Shown in pieces: positions 37,714 through 45,715 of a DNA stretch of 64,000 bases. The DNA is taken from positions 10,540,001 to 10,604,000 of the forward strand of contig NZ_CP108513.1 in the NCBI RefSeq assembly GCF_035989285.1. Reading direction: 5' to 3'. The notes below the pieces were generated by a model. The model had not been told where the DNA came from, made no database searches, and saw only the letters and a list, made by a program, of their open reading frames with translations. This DNA comes from Streptomyces sp. NBC_01235. GTDB taxonomy: Bacteria; Actinomycetota; Actinomycetes; Streptomycetales; Streptomycetaceae. The translations under genes were made by a program, and so were the position numbers. Position 1 is the first letter of the stretch. Every line of letters starts with the position of its first letter.

Positions 37714-39450
37714 TCAGCTGCCGAGCGGTGCGGGGACGCTGTCCACGGTGACCGTGCCCCGGTCGCCGTCGACCGTGATCACCATGCCGTCCCGCAGCCG
37801 TCGCGTACCGCCCTCGACGGAGATCACAGCCGGGATGCCCAGCTCACGGCAGACCACCACGGCGTGACTGTTGAGCGCGCCCACGTCCACGACGGCCGCT
37901 CCGGCGACCAGGAACAACGGGGTCCAGGCCGCATCCGTGATCGGCGCGACCAGCACCTCCCCGGGCTCCAGCGCCTCGCACGAGGCCGGGTCGGTGACCA
38001 CCCGCACCCTGCCGGTGTACGTGCCGTGGCTGCCGCCCACACCCCCGAGCACATCACCCCCGACAGCCGCCGGAGTCCGCTCCTCGGCGCGTCGCGGCCA
38101 GCTGTCGATGTCGGTCCGCGCGTCGTCGGCGACGAAGAACGGCGGCTCCAGGTCGTGCAGGCCCGCGTACTCCTCGAGCCGCTGCGCGATCACGGGGCCG
38201 AAGGACTCCGGGGCGGCGACATAGTCGTCGAGTTCGGTGTCCAGCAGCATCATCACGTCCTCGGGCCGGGCGAAGAGCCCCGCCTCGACGCCGCGGCGAC
38301 CGAGCTCCCGTACGGCCATGCGGATCTCGTTGACGACGGTGACACAGTTCGCCTTGGTGCGCTCGCGGGCCGGGATCCACACCTGGGAGGCGTGCATGCC
38401 GGCGTCGAACATGGGCTGCGTCTCCTCGGGCAGCGCGGCCCGGATCTCCCGCTCCGTCCGCTCACGCCCCTCGGTCAGCCGCTTTCGGCGGGCGGCCGGG
38501 GAGTCGTCGTCGGGACTGTGCCGGATCCGGTCGACCAGGGCCAGCGCCTGGACGGGCGCGGCCTCCCAGGACAGCGCGTGGATGTCCCACTCGTTGGGGC
38601 CACGGTCGCCGGACTCCGCCAGGAACTCCTCGAAGGAGTCACGGAACGCCTTCACGTCCCCGGTCGCGGCGTCGAGCGCCTGCTCCACCGCGGCCGGACC
38701 CCGGTCGAACAGCGCGCTCAGCTCGGCCGAGGCCGCCACCTGGCGGGACAGCGTCCACAGCCCGGTCGAGGGGGAGGCGGAGTCGACGTCGCCGAGACCG
38801 CCGATCAGGTCGAGCATGGCGCCGGGGCGGTCCACGCTCGCGCACAGCGGGCCGAGGATCGCCGGTCCGACGGACGCGGGCAGCGACGACTCGACGTGCC
38901 GCTGGAAGGTCGTCTCCACCTCGTCCAGCAACGACCGTGCGTGCGCCACCAGTTCGGCGTCGGACAGCTGCGTCGGGTCGGGGCGCGAGCGGCGCAGGGC
39001 GCGCAGCCGTTCCCGGTCGGCGTCGGCCTCCGGGAAGCCGGCCTGGCCGAGCATCCGCTGAAGCGTCGCGCCCGCCTTGGCGGTCAGCTCCTCGTCCTGG
39101 TCGTCCGGGTGTGCCACGTACTCCGGCGTGTCGGAACGCTGACCGACGAAGGCCGTGTCGATCTGGTCCGCCGTCTGGCCCATCCGGATGCCGAACAGCC
39201 GCATGTGGGACAGATTGAGGTAGAAGTGGCCGCCGAACATCCCGACGAACGGCGGCCGGGGACCGGCCACCTCCTCCTCGCGGTAGATGCCGAACCCGAC
39301 GAAGCCCTTGCGCCAGCCCTGCAGTCCCCGCCCCCAGACGAGGGTCCAGCCCAGCGGGCTTGCGGGGTCCGGCAGGGTCTCGCCCGCGTTGGCCCGGGTG
39401 TAGTGCGGCAGCCGCTCACTGCGCTGCCAGTCCGTGATCCAGCTCTTCAT
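37714..39450 (-). CDS. PEP-utilising (swivelling phosphohistidine domain) protein lacking ATP-grasp
   Basis: 578 residues: a long, mostly helical region (about 1-460) followed by a PEP-utilising mobile domain whose phosphohistidine lies in GALNSHAVVVCRELGIPAV. This matches the acceptor-binding plus His domains of rifampin phosphotransferase-like proteins, but the ~310-residue ATP-grasp domain that normally precedes them is absent, and there is no PEP-binding barrel. Phosphorylation of its His would need a partner protein in trans. It lies with an SDR and a Rieske oxygenase on the minus strand, just beyond the IS110 element. A small-molecule phosphotransferase subunit is the likely role. Confidence 0.82.
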   Translation of the reverse strand: MKSWITDWQRSERLPHYTRANAGETLPDPASPLGWTLVWGRGLQGWRKGFVGFGIYREEEVAGPRPPFVGMFGGHFYLNLSHMRLFGIRMGQTADQIDTAFVGQRSDTPEYVAHPDDQDEELTAKAGATLQRMLGQAGFPEADADRERLRALRRSRPDPTQLSDAELVAHARSLLDEVETTFQRHVESSLPASVGPAILGPLCASVDRPGAMLDLIGGLGDVDSASPSTGLWTLSRQVAASAELSALFDRGPAAVEQALDAATGDVKAFRDSFEEFLAESGDRGPNEWDIHALSWEAAPVQALALVDRIRHSPDDDSPAARRKRLTEGRERTEREIRAALPEETQPMFDAGMHASQVWIPARERTKANCVTVVNEIRMAVRELGRRGVEAGLFARPEDVMMLLDTELDDYVAAPESFGPVIAQRLEEYAGLHDLEPPFFVADDARTDIDSWPRRAEERTPAAVGGDVLGGVGGSHGTYTGRVRVVTDPASCEALEPGEVLVAPITDAAWTPLFLVAGAAVVDVGALNSHAVVVCRELGIPAVISVEGGTRRLRDGMVITVDGDRGTVTVDSVPAPLGS

Positions 39451-39481
39451 GACCGAGGTCTCCCGCTTTCCGTACCCGCGC

Positions 39482-40273
39482 CTACCACTGCGCCGTTCCG
39501 CCGTCGACGCTGATCAGCGCGCCGGTGATACCCGCCCCGACCTCGCTCGCGAGCAGTGAGGCGACCGCCGCGATCTGCTCCACCGTGGTGATCTTCTTCG
39601 TGGCGGCGTGCTCGGCGAAGCGGCTCAGCCATTCCTCGTAACCGATGCCCTCGGCCTCGGCGGCGGCCGGCCCGGCGGCACGCATCAGATCGGTGTCGAC
39701 GGCGCCGGGACAGATGGCGTTGCAGGTGACGCCCTGGGTGCCGTACTCGAAGGCGGTCGCCTTGGTGAGGCCGTGGATGGCGTGCTTGTTGGTGATGTAG
39801 TGGCTGATCCCCGGCTTGTTGGCCTGCTTGCCCTCGACGGAGGAGATGTTGATGATGCGGCCCCAGCCGCCCTCCAGCATCTTGGGCAGCGCCCGCCGGG
39901 TGCCGTAGAAGTAGTTGTTGACGTTCAGGTTGAGGGCGTCGTGCCAGGCCTCGTCGCTGAGCTGGTGGATCGGGGCGAAGCCGGAACTGCCGCCGACGTT
40001 GTTGACCCAGATGTCGAGCCTGCCGAAGCGTTCGGCGGCGAAGTCGGCGAGGCCCTCGATGTCCTCCTGGCTGCCTGCGTCACAGGGGTGGAAGACGGCC
40101 CGGTCCCCGGCGCCCATCTCCTCCAGGGCCTGCTTGCCCTTGACCTCGGAACGGCCGCTGACGACGACCGTGGCGCCGTCCGCCAGGAACTGCTCGGCGA
40201 TGGCGCGGCCGATGCTGCGCGTGCTGCCCGTGATCACCGCGACACGTCCGTCGAGGCTGCCCGTAGCCACCAT
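39482..40273 (-). CDS. short-chain dehydrogenase/reductase
   Basis: 263-residue classical SDR: cofactor motif TGSTRSIG, NNVGG, catalytic Ser in INISSVEG and Tyr-Lys in HYITNKHAI, C-terminal GALISVDGG. ATG 40273 is chosen for its CGGGAG at good distance; an in-frame GTG at 40306 overlapping the Rieske stop has only a weak site. It may oxidise the cis-diol or alcohol produced by the oxygenase encoded immediately upstream. Confidence 0.92.
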   Translation of the reverse strand: MVATGSLDGRVAVITGSTRSIGRAIAEQFLADGATVVVSGRSEVKGKQALEEMGAGDRAVFHPCDAGSQEDIEGLADFAAERFGRLDIWVNNVGGSSGFAPIHQLSDEAWHDALNLNVNNYFYGTRRALPKMLEGGWGRIINISSVEGKQANKPGISHYITNKHAIHGLTKATAFEYGTQGVTCNAICPGAVDTDLMRAAGPAAAEAEGIGYEEWLSRFAEHAATKKITTVEQIAAVASLLASEVGAGITGALISVDGGTAQW

Positions 40274-40302
40274 GGTGTTCTCCCGCGAGTGTTGTTGGTT
40301 GC

Positions 40303-41598
40303 TCACCTGGCGGCTCTTGCGCCGGTGGCGCCGTTTTCCAGGTGTTCGTGGATGGTGCGGTGGAAGTGCTGGAGTCCGGGCTCGTTGCGTCCGAAGACGA
40401 AGTCGGTCCCGTCGAGGGCCTTCAGGCCCTGCTGGACTCCGTAGGTGGTCGCGTAGTCCTCGTCACGGACCACCTCGTGGAACCACTCGCCGAACCGGTC
40501 GGCGGCCTGGCGTTCCTCCTCGGTGACCGCCGGTTCCCGCAGCAGGATGATCTGCTGGGTCACCGACTCGGTCGCCGTGCGGGGGAGCACCAGGGAGACG
40601 GCGATCTTCTGGCGCCAGCCGCCGGCGATCGCGAGGCCGGGGTAGAGCCAGTAGATGGGCCCGACACAGTCGCCGGGGTCGCGTCGGTCCGGCGGCAGCT
40701 CGACCGCCTGCGCGATGGGGCGCAGGGCCGGTGCGATGCGCTGATGGGGGCCCCAGGTGTCGTGGGCCATCATGTTCGAGAGGTTCGTCTCGAACACCGT
40801 CTTCGGGTGCAGCGAGGCGAAGTGGTACGTCTCCAGGTACCCGTCCAGGGTGACCTTCCAGTTGGGACTGGTCAGCTCGCTGGTGGCGTAGTGGTGGCAC
40901 TCCGCCAGCCGCAGGCCCTCCAGCAGGGGCTGCAGATCGCCCAGCCAGCCGTCCAGGTCGGGCTCGGACGCCGGGTCCAGCGAGACGAAGACGATTCCCG
41001 CGCGCTCCCCGGCCGGGAGCCCGACGAGGCTGCGGCCCTCGCGCGGGACCTCGCCGAAGGTCTTCTCGGCGTACACGCCCCGCAACTCCCCGGCCAGGTC
41101 GTAGGACCAGGAGTGATAGGGGCAGGTGAGCCGCTTCGACACCCCGCAGCCGGGTTCGAGGAGCTTGGCCCCCCGGTGCCGGCACGCGTTGATCATCGCG
41201 TGCACGGCGCCCTGTCGGTCGCGGGTGATCAGCACGGGGATGCCGAGCACGTCGATCGCCTTGTAGGTGTTCGGCCCGGGAAGCTCGCAGGACATGGCGA
41301 GCGGCAGCGGGACGCTCCGGTGGACGGCGTCCGTCTCGCGCTGCCAGCGGTCGGCGTCGAGGTAGTTGGCCACGGGTTCCGTCCACTGGCCGTCCGCCTC
41401 GTGCGTCGTGTTGTCGCGGTAGTGCGCCATCACCCGCTCGACGAGTTCGGCGGCCTCCCGCCGCATCGTCAGGGACGCGGCGTCGGTGGAGCGGTCCTGG
41501 CTGATCCATGAGGAGTATTCGGGAGCCGAGGGGGTCGGGGCCGGCGTTCGGCGCGCGGCATCTGTTTCCCGAATCTCCGGCGAACTGGTCTGGACCAC
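40303..41598 (-). CDS. Rieske non-heme iron oxygenase, alpha subunit (second)
   Basis: About 431 residues. Rieske ligands lie in NACRHRGAKL and TCPYHSWSYD; the mononuclear iron site is DGYLETYHFASLHP with its two His. GTG 41598 is the tentative start, since GAGGAC precedes it and the upstream in-frame extension to 41700 would cover the AT-richer promoter. The two Rieske enzymes of the window share only family motifs, so they are probably different steps rather than duplicates. No dedicated ferredoxin is adjacent. The gene is divergent to a glyoxalase-fold gene across a candidate operator. Confidence 0.92.
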   Translation of the reverse strand: MVQTSSPEIRETDAARRTPAPTPSAPEYSSWISQDRSTDAASLTMRREAAELVERVMAHYRDNTTHEADGQWTEPVANYLDADRWQRETDAVHRSVPLPLAMSCELPGPNTYKAIDVLGIPVLITRDRQGAVHAMINACRHRGAKLLEPGCGVSKRLTCPYHSWSYDLAGELRGVYAEKTFGEVPREGRSLVGLPAGERAGIVFVSLDPASEPDLDGWLGDLQPLLEGLRLAECHHYATSELTSPNWKVTLDGYLETYHFASLHPKTVFETNLSNMMAHDTWGPHQRIAPALRPIAQAVELPPDRRDPGDCVGPIYWLYPGLAIAGGWRQKIAVSLVLPRTATESVTQQIILLREPAVTEEERQAADRFGEWFHEVVRDEDYATTYGVQQGLKALDGTDFVFGRNEPGLQHFHRTIHEHLENGATGARAAR

Positions 41599-41683
41599 GA
41601 TGTCCTCACAATCCTCCCAGCCGCGAGCCGGTGACGGGCTTGGGAATGCGACGGCTGGGTTGTGTCCGAAACTGCAACAGGAC

Positions 41684-41706
41684 TTAGTGTGCTCTGTCAA
41701 TAGAAA
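41684..41706. promoter_or_regulatory. candidate operator (site 3)
   Basis: 23-bp site beginning TTAGTG and ending AGAAA, arms TTAG/GAAA at 15-bp spacing, in the divergent promoter of the second Rieske oxygenase and the glyoxalase-fold gene. It has the same arms and spacing as the site at 55422-55444. Confidence 0.3.
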
Positions 41707-41747
41707 GTGGCGAAGTAGCCGCTCGACGTCCCGTGGGGGTGGGCGCG

Positions 41748-42200
41748 ATGGTCATGACCCTGCCGTTCGAGGTGGGCGTGGTGGTGCGGGACCTGGAGCT
41801 CATGGAGCGCTTCTACTGCGACGTGCTCGGCTGCCGCGCCGGGCACCGCTCGCGCGTCCCGGAGTCCATCGGCGGCCCGGCCGGGCTCGGCGGCGAGCTG
41901 GTGGTCGTCTGGCTGGACGTGCCCTCCGGGGGGCGCGTCAAGTTGATCCTTCCCCGGTCGTCCCCAGTGGCGGCACCTGTGCCGGCCGTGCCGACCGGGC
42001 GCCTGGGCCTGTCGTATCTCACCTTCCATCTCGACGACATGGACCCCGTGGTGGCGGAGTTGCGGGCCGTGGGTGCCCGGCCGCTGTCGGAACCGGCCGT
42101 CGTCCCGGCGCGCGGCCGGCGGATCAGCTTCTGGGGCGACCCGGAGGGCAATGTCGTGGAGTTGGTGGACGAGCGCGGACCGACCCGGCCGGGGGCATAG
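41748..42200 (+). CDS. glyoxalase/extradiol dioxygenase-fold (VOC) protein
   Basis: About 150 residues with two beta-alpha-beta-beta-beta modules: FEVGVVVRDLELMERFYCDVLGC opening the first, split by a short loop, and the closing FWGDPEGNVVELVD. A metal-binding Glu is present in the last strand; the first His position reads Val-Val, so metal binding is uncertain. Possible roles are extradiol cleavage, epimerisation of an acyl-CoA, or isomerisation in the pathway. ATG 41748 follows GGGGGTGGG; GTG 41733 is an alternative. Confidence 0.82.
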   Translation: MVMTLPFEVGVVVRDLELMERFYCDVLGCRAGHRSRVPESIGGPAGLGGELVVVWLDVPSGGRVKLILPRSSPVAAPVPAVPTGRLGLSYLTFHLDDMDPVVAELRAVGARPLSEPAVVPARGRRISFWGDPEGNVVELVDERGPTRPGA

Positions 42201-42223
42201 TAATTAGAGACGCTCTTCAGTAA
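42201..42223. promoter_or_regulatory. candidate operator (site 4)
   Basis: On the minus strand this 23-bp segment begins TTACTGAAGAG, close to the sites at 24645 and 56321, though its other arm is poor. A separate inverted pair CAGTAA (42218-42223) / TTACTG (42238-42243) overlaps it. It lies about 80 bp upstream of the E1alpha start in an AT-richer stretch. Confidence 0.3.
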
Positions 42224-42301
42224 GGTGCCCGTGCTGGTTACTGTAGACCGGCACAAGAAAGTCCGATTGCTTGGCAACCTCCCTCGGGCGAAGGGGCGGA
42301 C

Positions 42302-43294
42302 ATGGCCCAACGAGCTTCAACGGCGTCGAAGGAATCCCCGCAGGTCATCATGGATCTGCATGAGCGCATGGTGCGCATCCGGCTGTTCGAGACCGAAGCG
42401 GGAAAGCTCATGGAGGCGGGCAGACTGCCCGGTTTCCTGCACCTGTATGTCGGCCAGGAAGCCGTGGCCGCCGGCGTGATGGCGGCCCTGCGCGACGACG
42501 ACCAGATCACCTCCACCCACCGCGGCCACGGACACGCCGTGGCCAAGGGCGTGGGCTTCCGCGAGATGTACTCCGAGCTCTACGGCCGGGTCACCGGCGC
42601 CTGCCTCGGCCGCGGCGGCAGCATGCACATCAACGACCCCACCCGCGGCATGCTCGGCGCCAACGGCATCGTCGGGGCGGGCGTCCCGATCGCCGTGGGC
42701 GCCGCCTTCGCCGCCCGGTACAAGGGCGAGGACAGCGTCGCCGTGACCTTCTTCGGCGACGGCGCGACCAATATCGGCGCCTTCCACGAGGGTGCCAACA
42801 TGGCCGCGATCCTGGGCCTGCCCGTGGTCTTCGTCTGCGAGAACAACGGCTACGCGGAGTTCACCCCGCAGTCCGGGCACATGCTGCTCACCGACGTCGC
42901 AGACCGGGCCGCCTCCTACGGCATGCCCAGCGTGATCGTCGACGGCATGGACGCCGTCGCCGTCCACCGCGCCGCCACGGAAGCCGTCGAACGGGCCCGG
43001 GCAGGCGCGGGCCCGATGATGATCGAGGCCAAGACCTACCGCTATTACGACCATCAGGGCGTCAAGGGCCTGCGTCACCCCTACCGCTCGGACGACGAGG
43101 TCGCCGAGTGGAGGTCCCGCGACCCCATCGACCTGATCGAGGCCCGGGCGGTCGCCGAAGACACCGCGACCCGTGCGGAGCTGGACGACGTGTGGCGGCG
43201 CACGCGCGAGGAGATCGCCGAGGCCATCGCCCACGCCGAGGCGAGCCCGCTGCCCGACCCCGCCGACCTGCTGCTCAACGTCTACTCGGGTTGA
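42302..43294 (+). CDS. 2-oxoacid/acetoin dehydrogenase E1 component, alpha subunit
   Basis: 330-residue TPP-dependent subunit. The thiamine diphosphate motif runs from FFGDGATN to the Asn pair in CENNGYAEF, and the RGHGHAVAKG region contains the active-site His used in E1 enzymes. With E1beta and E2 it forms a complex that decarboxylates or cleaves a keto compound and transfers the acyl group to CoA. Size and sequence pattern resemble acetoin dehydrogenase AcoA. The gene is separated from E1beta by an inserted TnpB element; its stop codon falls at the element edge, so the last residue may not be native. Confidence 0.92.
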   Translation: MAQRASTASKESPQVIMDLHERMVRIRLFETEAGKLMEAGRLPGFLHLYVGQEAVAAGVMAALRDDDQITSTHRGHGHAVAKGVGFREMYSELYGRVTGACLGRGGSMHINDPTRGMLGANGIVGAGVPIAVGAAFAARYKGEDSVAVTFFGDGATNIGAFHEGANMAAILGLPVVFVCENNGYAEFTPQSGHMLLTDVADRAASYGMPSVIVDGMDAVAVHRAATEAVERARAGAGPMMIEAKTYRYYDHQGVKGLRHPYRSDDEVAEWRSRDPIDLIEARAVAEDTATRAELDDVWRRTREEIAEAIAHAEASPLPDPADLLLNVYSG

Positions 43295-44519
43295 CTTCCT
43301 CCCCCGCCTGAAGGCGGGGGGTTCCAGCGGTCGCCCGCTGGGTTTCCTGCTTCACCGACGACTGCCCCGTCCGGGAGGGCTCCCGTTGAGGTCTTACACC
43401 GTCTCCACAGGCAGACGCCGCCAGCCCGGCGGCCAGGATGTTGCGTGCCGCGTTCGCGTCGCGGTCGTGCACTGCACCGCAGTTGTCGCACGCCCACTCG
43501 CGGACGTTCAGCGGCAGCTTCTCGCGGACCGTGCCGCAGTTCTCGCACAGCTTGCTGCTGGGGAAGAAGCGGTCGATCATGACGAGTTCGCGCCCGTACC
43601 AGGCGCACTTGTACTCCAGCATCGACCGGAGTTCCGTCCACGACGCATCGGAGATGGCGCGCGCGAGCCTGCCGTTCTTCAGCAGGTTGCGGACGGTGAG
43701 GTCCTCGATCACGACCGTGTGGTTCTCACGGACGAGTCGAGTCGACAGCTTGTGGAGGAAGTCCCGCCGGCGGTCGGTGATCCGCGCGTGGACGCGGGCG
43801 ACCTTGCGGCGGGCTTCCTCCCGGTTGGCGGAGCCCTTCGCTTTGCGCGACAGCTCCCGCTGGGCGCGGGCGAGGCGGGCCCGGTCTCGGCGCTCGTGCC
43901 GGGGGTTGGTGATCTTCTCCCCGGTGGACAGGGTCACCAGGGAGGTGATCCCGGCGTCCAGGCCGACCGCCGCCCCGGTGGCGGGAGCCGGGGTGATGGC
44001 GTCCTCGCAGAGCATCGTGACGAACCAGCGCCCCGTGCTGTCGCGGGACACGGTCACCGTAGTGGGCTCCGCGCCCTCAGGAAGGGGGCGCGACCAGCGG
44101 ATGTCCAGGGGCTTCGCCATCTTCGCCAGCGTCAGCTTCCTGTCACGCCACTTGAAGGCGCTGCGGGTGTACTCGGCCGACGCGCGGGACTTCTTCCGGC
44201 TCTTGTAGCGCGGGTACTTGGCCCGCTTGGCGAAGAAGTTCCCGAACGCCGTCTGGAGATGCCGCGGTGCCTGCTGGAGCGGGACGGAGGACACCTCCGC
44301 CGGGAAAGCGAGTTCCCCGGTCTTCTTCCACTCCGTCAGCGCGGCGGACGACTGCACGTAGGAGACCCGGCGCTGCTCGCCGTACCAGGCGCGCGTGCGC
44401 TCCTCCAACGCCTTGTTGTATACGAGGCGGACGCAGCCGAACGTGCGGGACAGCTCGACCGCCTGCTCGTCCGTGGGGTGGAAGCGGTACTTGAAAGCAC
44501 GCTTGACCTGCTGCGTCAC
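43275..44519 (-). CDS. tnpB: TnpB RNA-guided nuclease (IS200/IS605 type)
   Basis: 414-residue OrfB/TnpB protein. The RuvC catalytic residues are visible in VGLDAGITS (Asp), VVIEDLTVRN (Glu) and DRDANAARN (Asp), with a zinc finger of two Cys-X2-Cys pairs (CENC, CDNC) between the last two. It looks intact. Its reading frame runs through the right-end hairpin and ends 20 bases inside the convergent E1alpha gene, so the C-terminal ~35 residues are encoded by element end and target DNA. No TnpA transposase gene accompanies it, so movement would need TnpA in trans. Confidence 0.93.
   Translation of the reverse strand: MTQQVKRAFKYRFHPTDEQAVELSRTFGCVRLVYNKALEERTRAWYGEQRRVSYVQSSAALTEWKKTGELAFPAEVSSVPLQQAPRHLQTAFGNFFAKRAKYPRYKSRKKSRASAEYTRSAFKWRDRKLTLAKMAKPLDIRWSRPLPEGAEPTTVTVSRDSTGRWFVTMLCEDAITPAPATGAAVGLDAGITSLVTLSTGEKITNPRHERRDRARLARAQRELSRKAKGSANREEARRKVARVHARITDRRRDFLHKLSTRLVRENHTVVIEDLTVRNLLKNGRLARAISDASWTELRSMLEYKCAWYGRELVMIDRFFPSSKLCENCGTVREKLPLNVREWACDNCGAVHDRDANAARNILAAGLAASACGDGVRPQREPSRTGQSSVKQETQRATAGTPRLQAGEEVNPSRR
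43291..43430 (-). ncRNA. candidate omega RNA (right-end RNA) of TnpB element
   Basis: The 3' end of tnpB and the right-end hairpin (43301-43320, stem of 8 bp with TGAA loop) form the position from which TnpB guide RNAs arise. The bases just beyond the element end on the minus strand (cccgagtagacgttgag) are the 3' end of the E1alpha gene and would act as guide. Extent is approximate. Confidence 0.35.
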
Positions 44520-44684
44520 ATCTCACACGCTCTCAGATTCCATGTGAGCGAGGGGTGTCGGTCGGTGACTGGCGGACTCAGAATCGCCCTGGCGGCGACT
44601 CGGCTCTCCCCACTCCGCTCCGCAGGAGTCCGTTTCTTCCCCGCAAGCGGGAGGAGCCCCCACCCAGGCCCGAAGGCCGGGGTA
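43295..44684 (-). mobile_element. IS200/IS605-type element, TnpB only
   Basis: Bounded by a perfect hairpin at the right end (43301-43320, cccccgcc/ggcggggg) and a second GC-rich hairpin at the left end (44663-44682, ggcc-cgaa-ggcc with flanking C/G pairs). Only tnpB lies inside. It separates the E1alpha and E1beta genes, which normally adjoin in one operon. The E1beta ribosome-binding site GGAGGA (44690-44695) survives just outside the left end. Confidence 0.8.
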
Positions 44685-44701
44685 TCCACGGAGGAAGCCC
44701 G
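44520..44701. other. non-coding left end of TnpB element and E1beta leader
   Basis: About 180 bp between tnpB and E1beta start codons. It contains an inverted pair ctcaca/tgtgag near the tnpB start, a small hairpin ccccgc-aa-gcggg around 44638-44650, the terminal hairpin at 44663-44682 and the E1beta ribosome-binding site. No gene is visible. Confidence 0.6.
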
Positions 44702-45715
44702 ATGACCACCACCACCGAAACACCGGCCGTCGCCACGCGGAAACTCACTTACGTCAAGGCCTTCAACGAGGGTCTCGCGCAGGCCATGCGCGAGGACGAC
44801 AACGTCTTCGTCGCCGGCGAGGACGTGGCCGGATACGGCGGCGTGTTCCGCATGTTCGACAACCTGCTCGACGAGTTCGGACCCCGCCGCATGATCGACA
44901 CCCCGATCTCCGAAGCCGCCCTGGTCGGCCTCGGCGTGGGAGCCGCCGCCCGGGGGCTGCGCCCCGTCGTGGACCTGATGTTCATGGACTTCATCGGCGT
45001 CTGCCTCGACCAGATCGTCAACCAGGCGGCGAAGATGAAGTACATGTTCGGCGGCGCGCTGTCCGTGCCGCTCACCATCACCACCGCCTCCGGAGCGGGC
45101 CTCGGCGCGGCGGCCCAGCACAGCCAGAGCCTGGAGGCCTGGCTGGCCCACGTGCCCGGCCTCAAGGTGGTGATGCCGTGCGACGCGTACACCGCCAAGG
45201 GCCTGACCGTCTCGGCCATCCGGGACGACAACCCGGTCGTCGTCATGCTCAACAAGGTCCTGCTCGGCAGCACCGGCGAGGTGCCCGAGGAGATCTACGG
45301 CATCCCGCTGGGCCAGGCGCACACCGCGCGGCAGGGCTCCGACGTCACCGTGATAGCCCTCGGCCGCATGGTCGGGGAGGCCCTCGCGGCGGCCGACGAA
45401 CTCGCCGCCGAGGGCGTGGAGATCGAGGTGATCGACCCCCGCACCGTGCAGCCGCTGGACACCGAGACGATGTTCGCCTCCGTCCGCCGCACCAACCGGG
45501 TGCTCGTGGTGCACGAGGCCGTCACCTTCGGCGGGCTCGGAGCGGAGATCGCCGCCCAGATCCAGGACACCGTCTTCGACTACCTGGACGCGCCGGTCCT
45601 GCGTATTGGCGCCCCCTTCTCCCCGGTGCCCTTCTCCCCGGTCCTGGAGAAGGCGTACGTGCCCGATCGCGCCCGTATCTCCCAGGGCTGCCGGCGCCTC
45701 CTCGAAAGGTCGTGA
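44702..45715 (+). CDS. 2-oxoacid/acetoin dehydrogenase E1 component, beta subunit
   Basis: 337-residue partner of E1alpha. Typical patterns: VFVAGEDVAGYGGVFR at the N-terminus, DTPISEAALVGLGVGAA, and VVHEAVTFGGLGAEIAAQIQ in the C-terminal transketolase domain. ATG 44702 follows CGGAGGAAG. It overlaps the E2 start in GTGA. An in-frame duplication PFSPVPFSPV occurs near the C-terminus. If E1alpha transcription no longer reads through the inserted element, subunit balance could be disturbed. Confidence 0.94.
   Translation: MTTTTETPAVATRKLTYVKAFNEGLAQAMREDDNVFVAGEDVAGYGGVFRMFDNLLDEFGPRRMIDTPISEAALVGLGVGAAARGLRPVVDLMFMDFIGVCLDQIVNQAAKMKYMFGGALSVPLTITTASGAGLGAAAQHSQSLEAWLAHVPGLKVVMPCDAYTAKGLTVSAIRDDNPVVVMLNKVLLGSTGEVPEEIYGIPLGQAHTARQGSDVTVIALGRMVGEALAAADELAAEGVEIEVIDPRTVQPLDTETMFASVRRTNRVLVVHEAVTFGGLGAEIAAQIQDTVFDYLDAPVLRIGAPFSPVPFSPVLEKAYVPDRARISQGCRRLLERS

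Noticed and set aside
36178-44684. IS110 and TnpB elements as ends of a composite transposon carrying the genes between them
   Set aside because: They belong to unrelated families with different mechanisms and ends, so they cannot mobilise the interval together.
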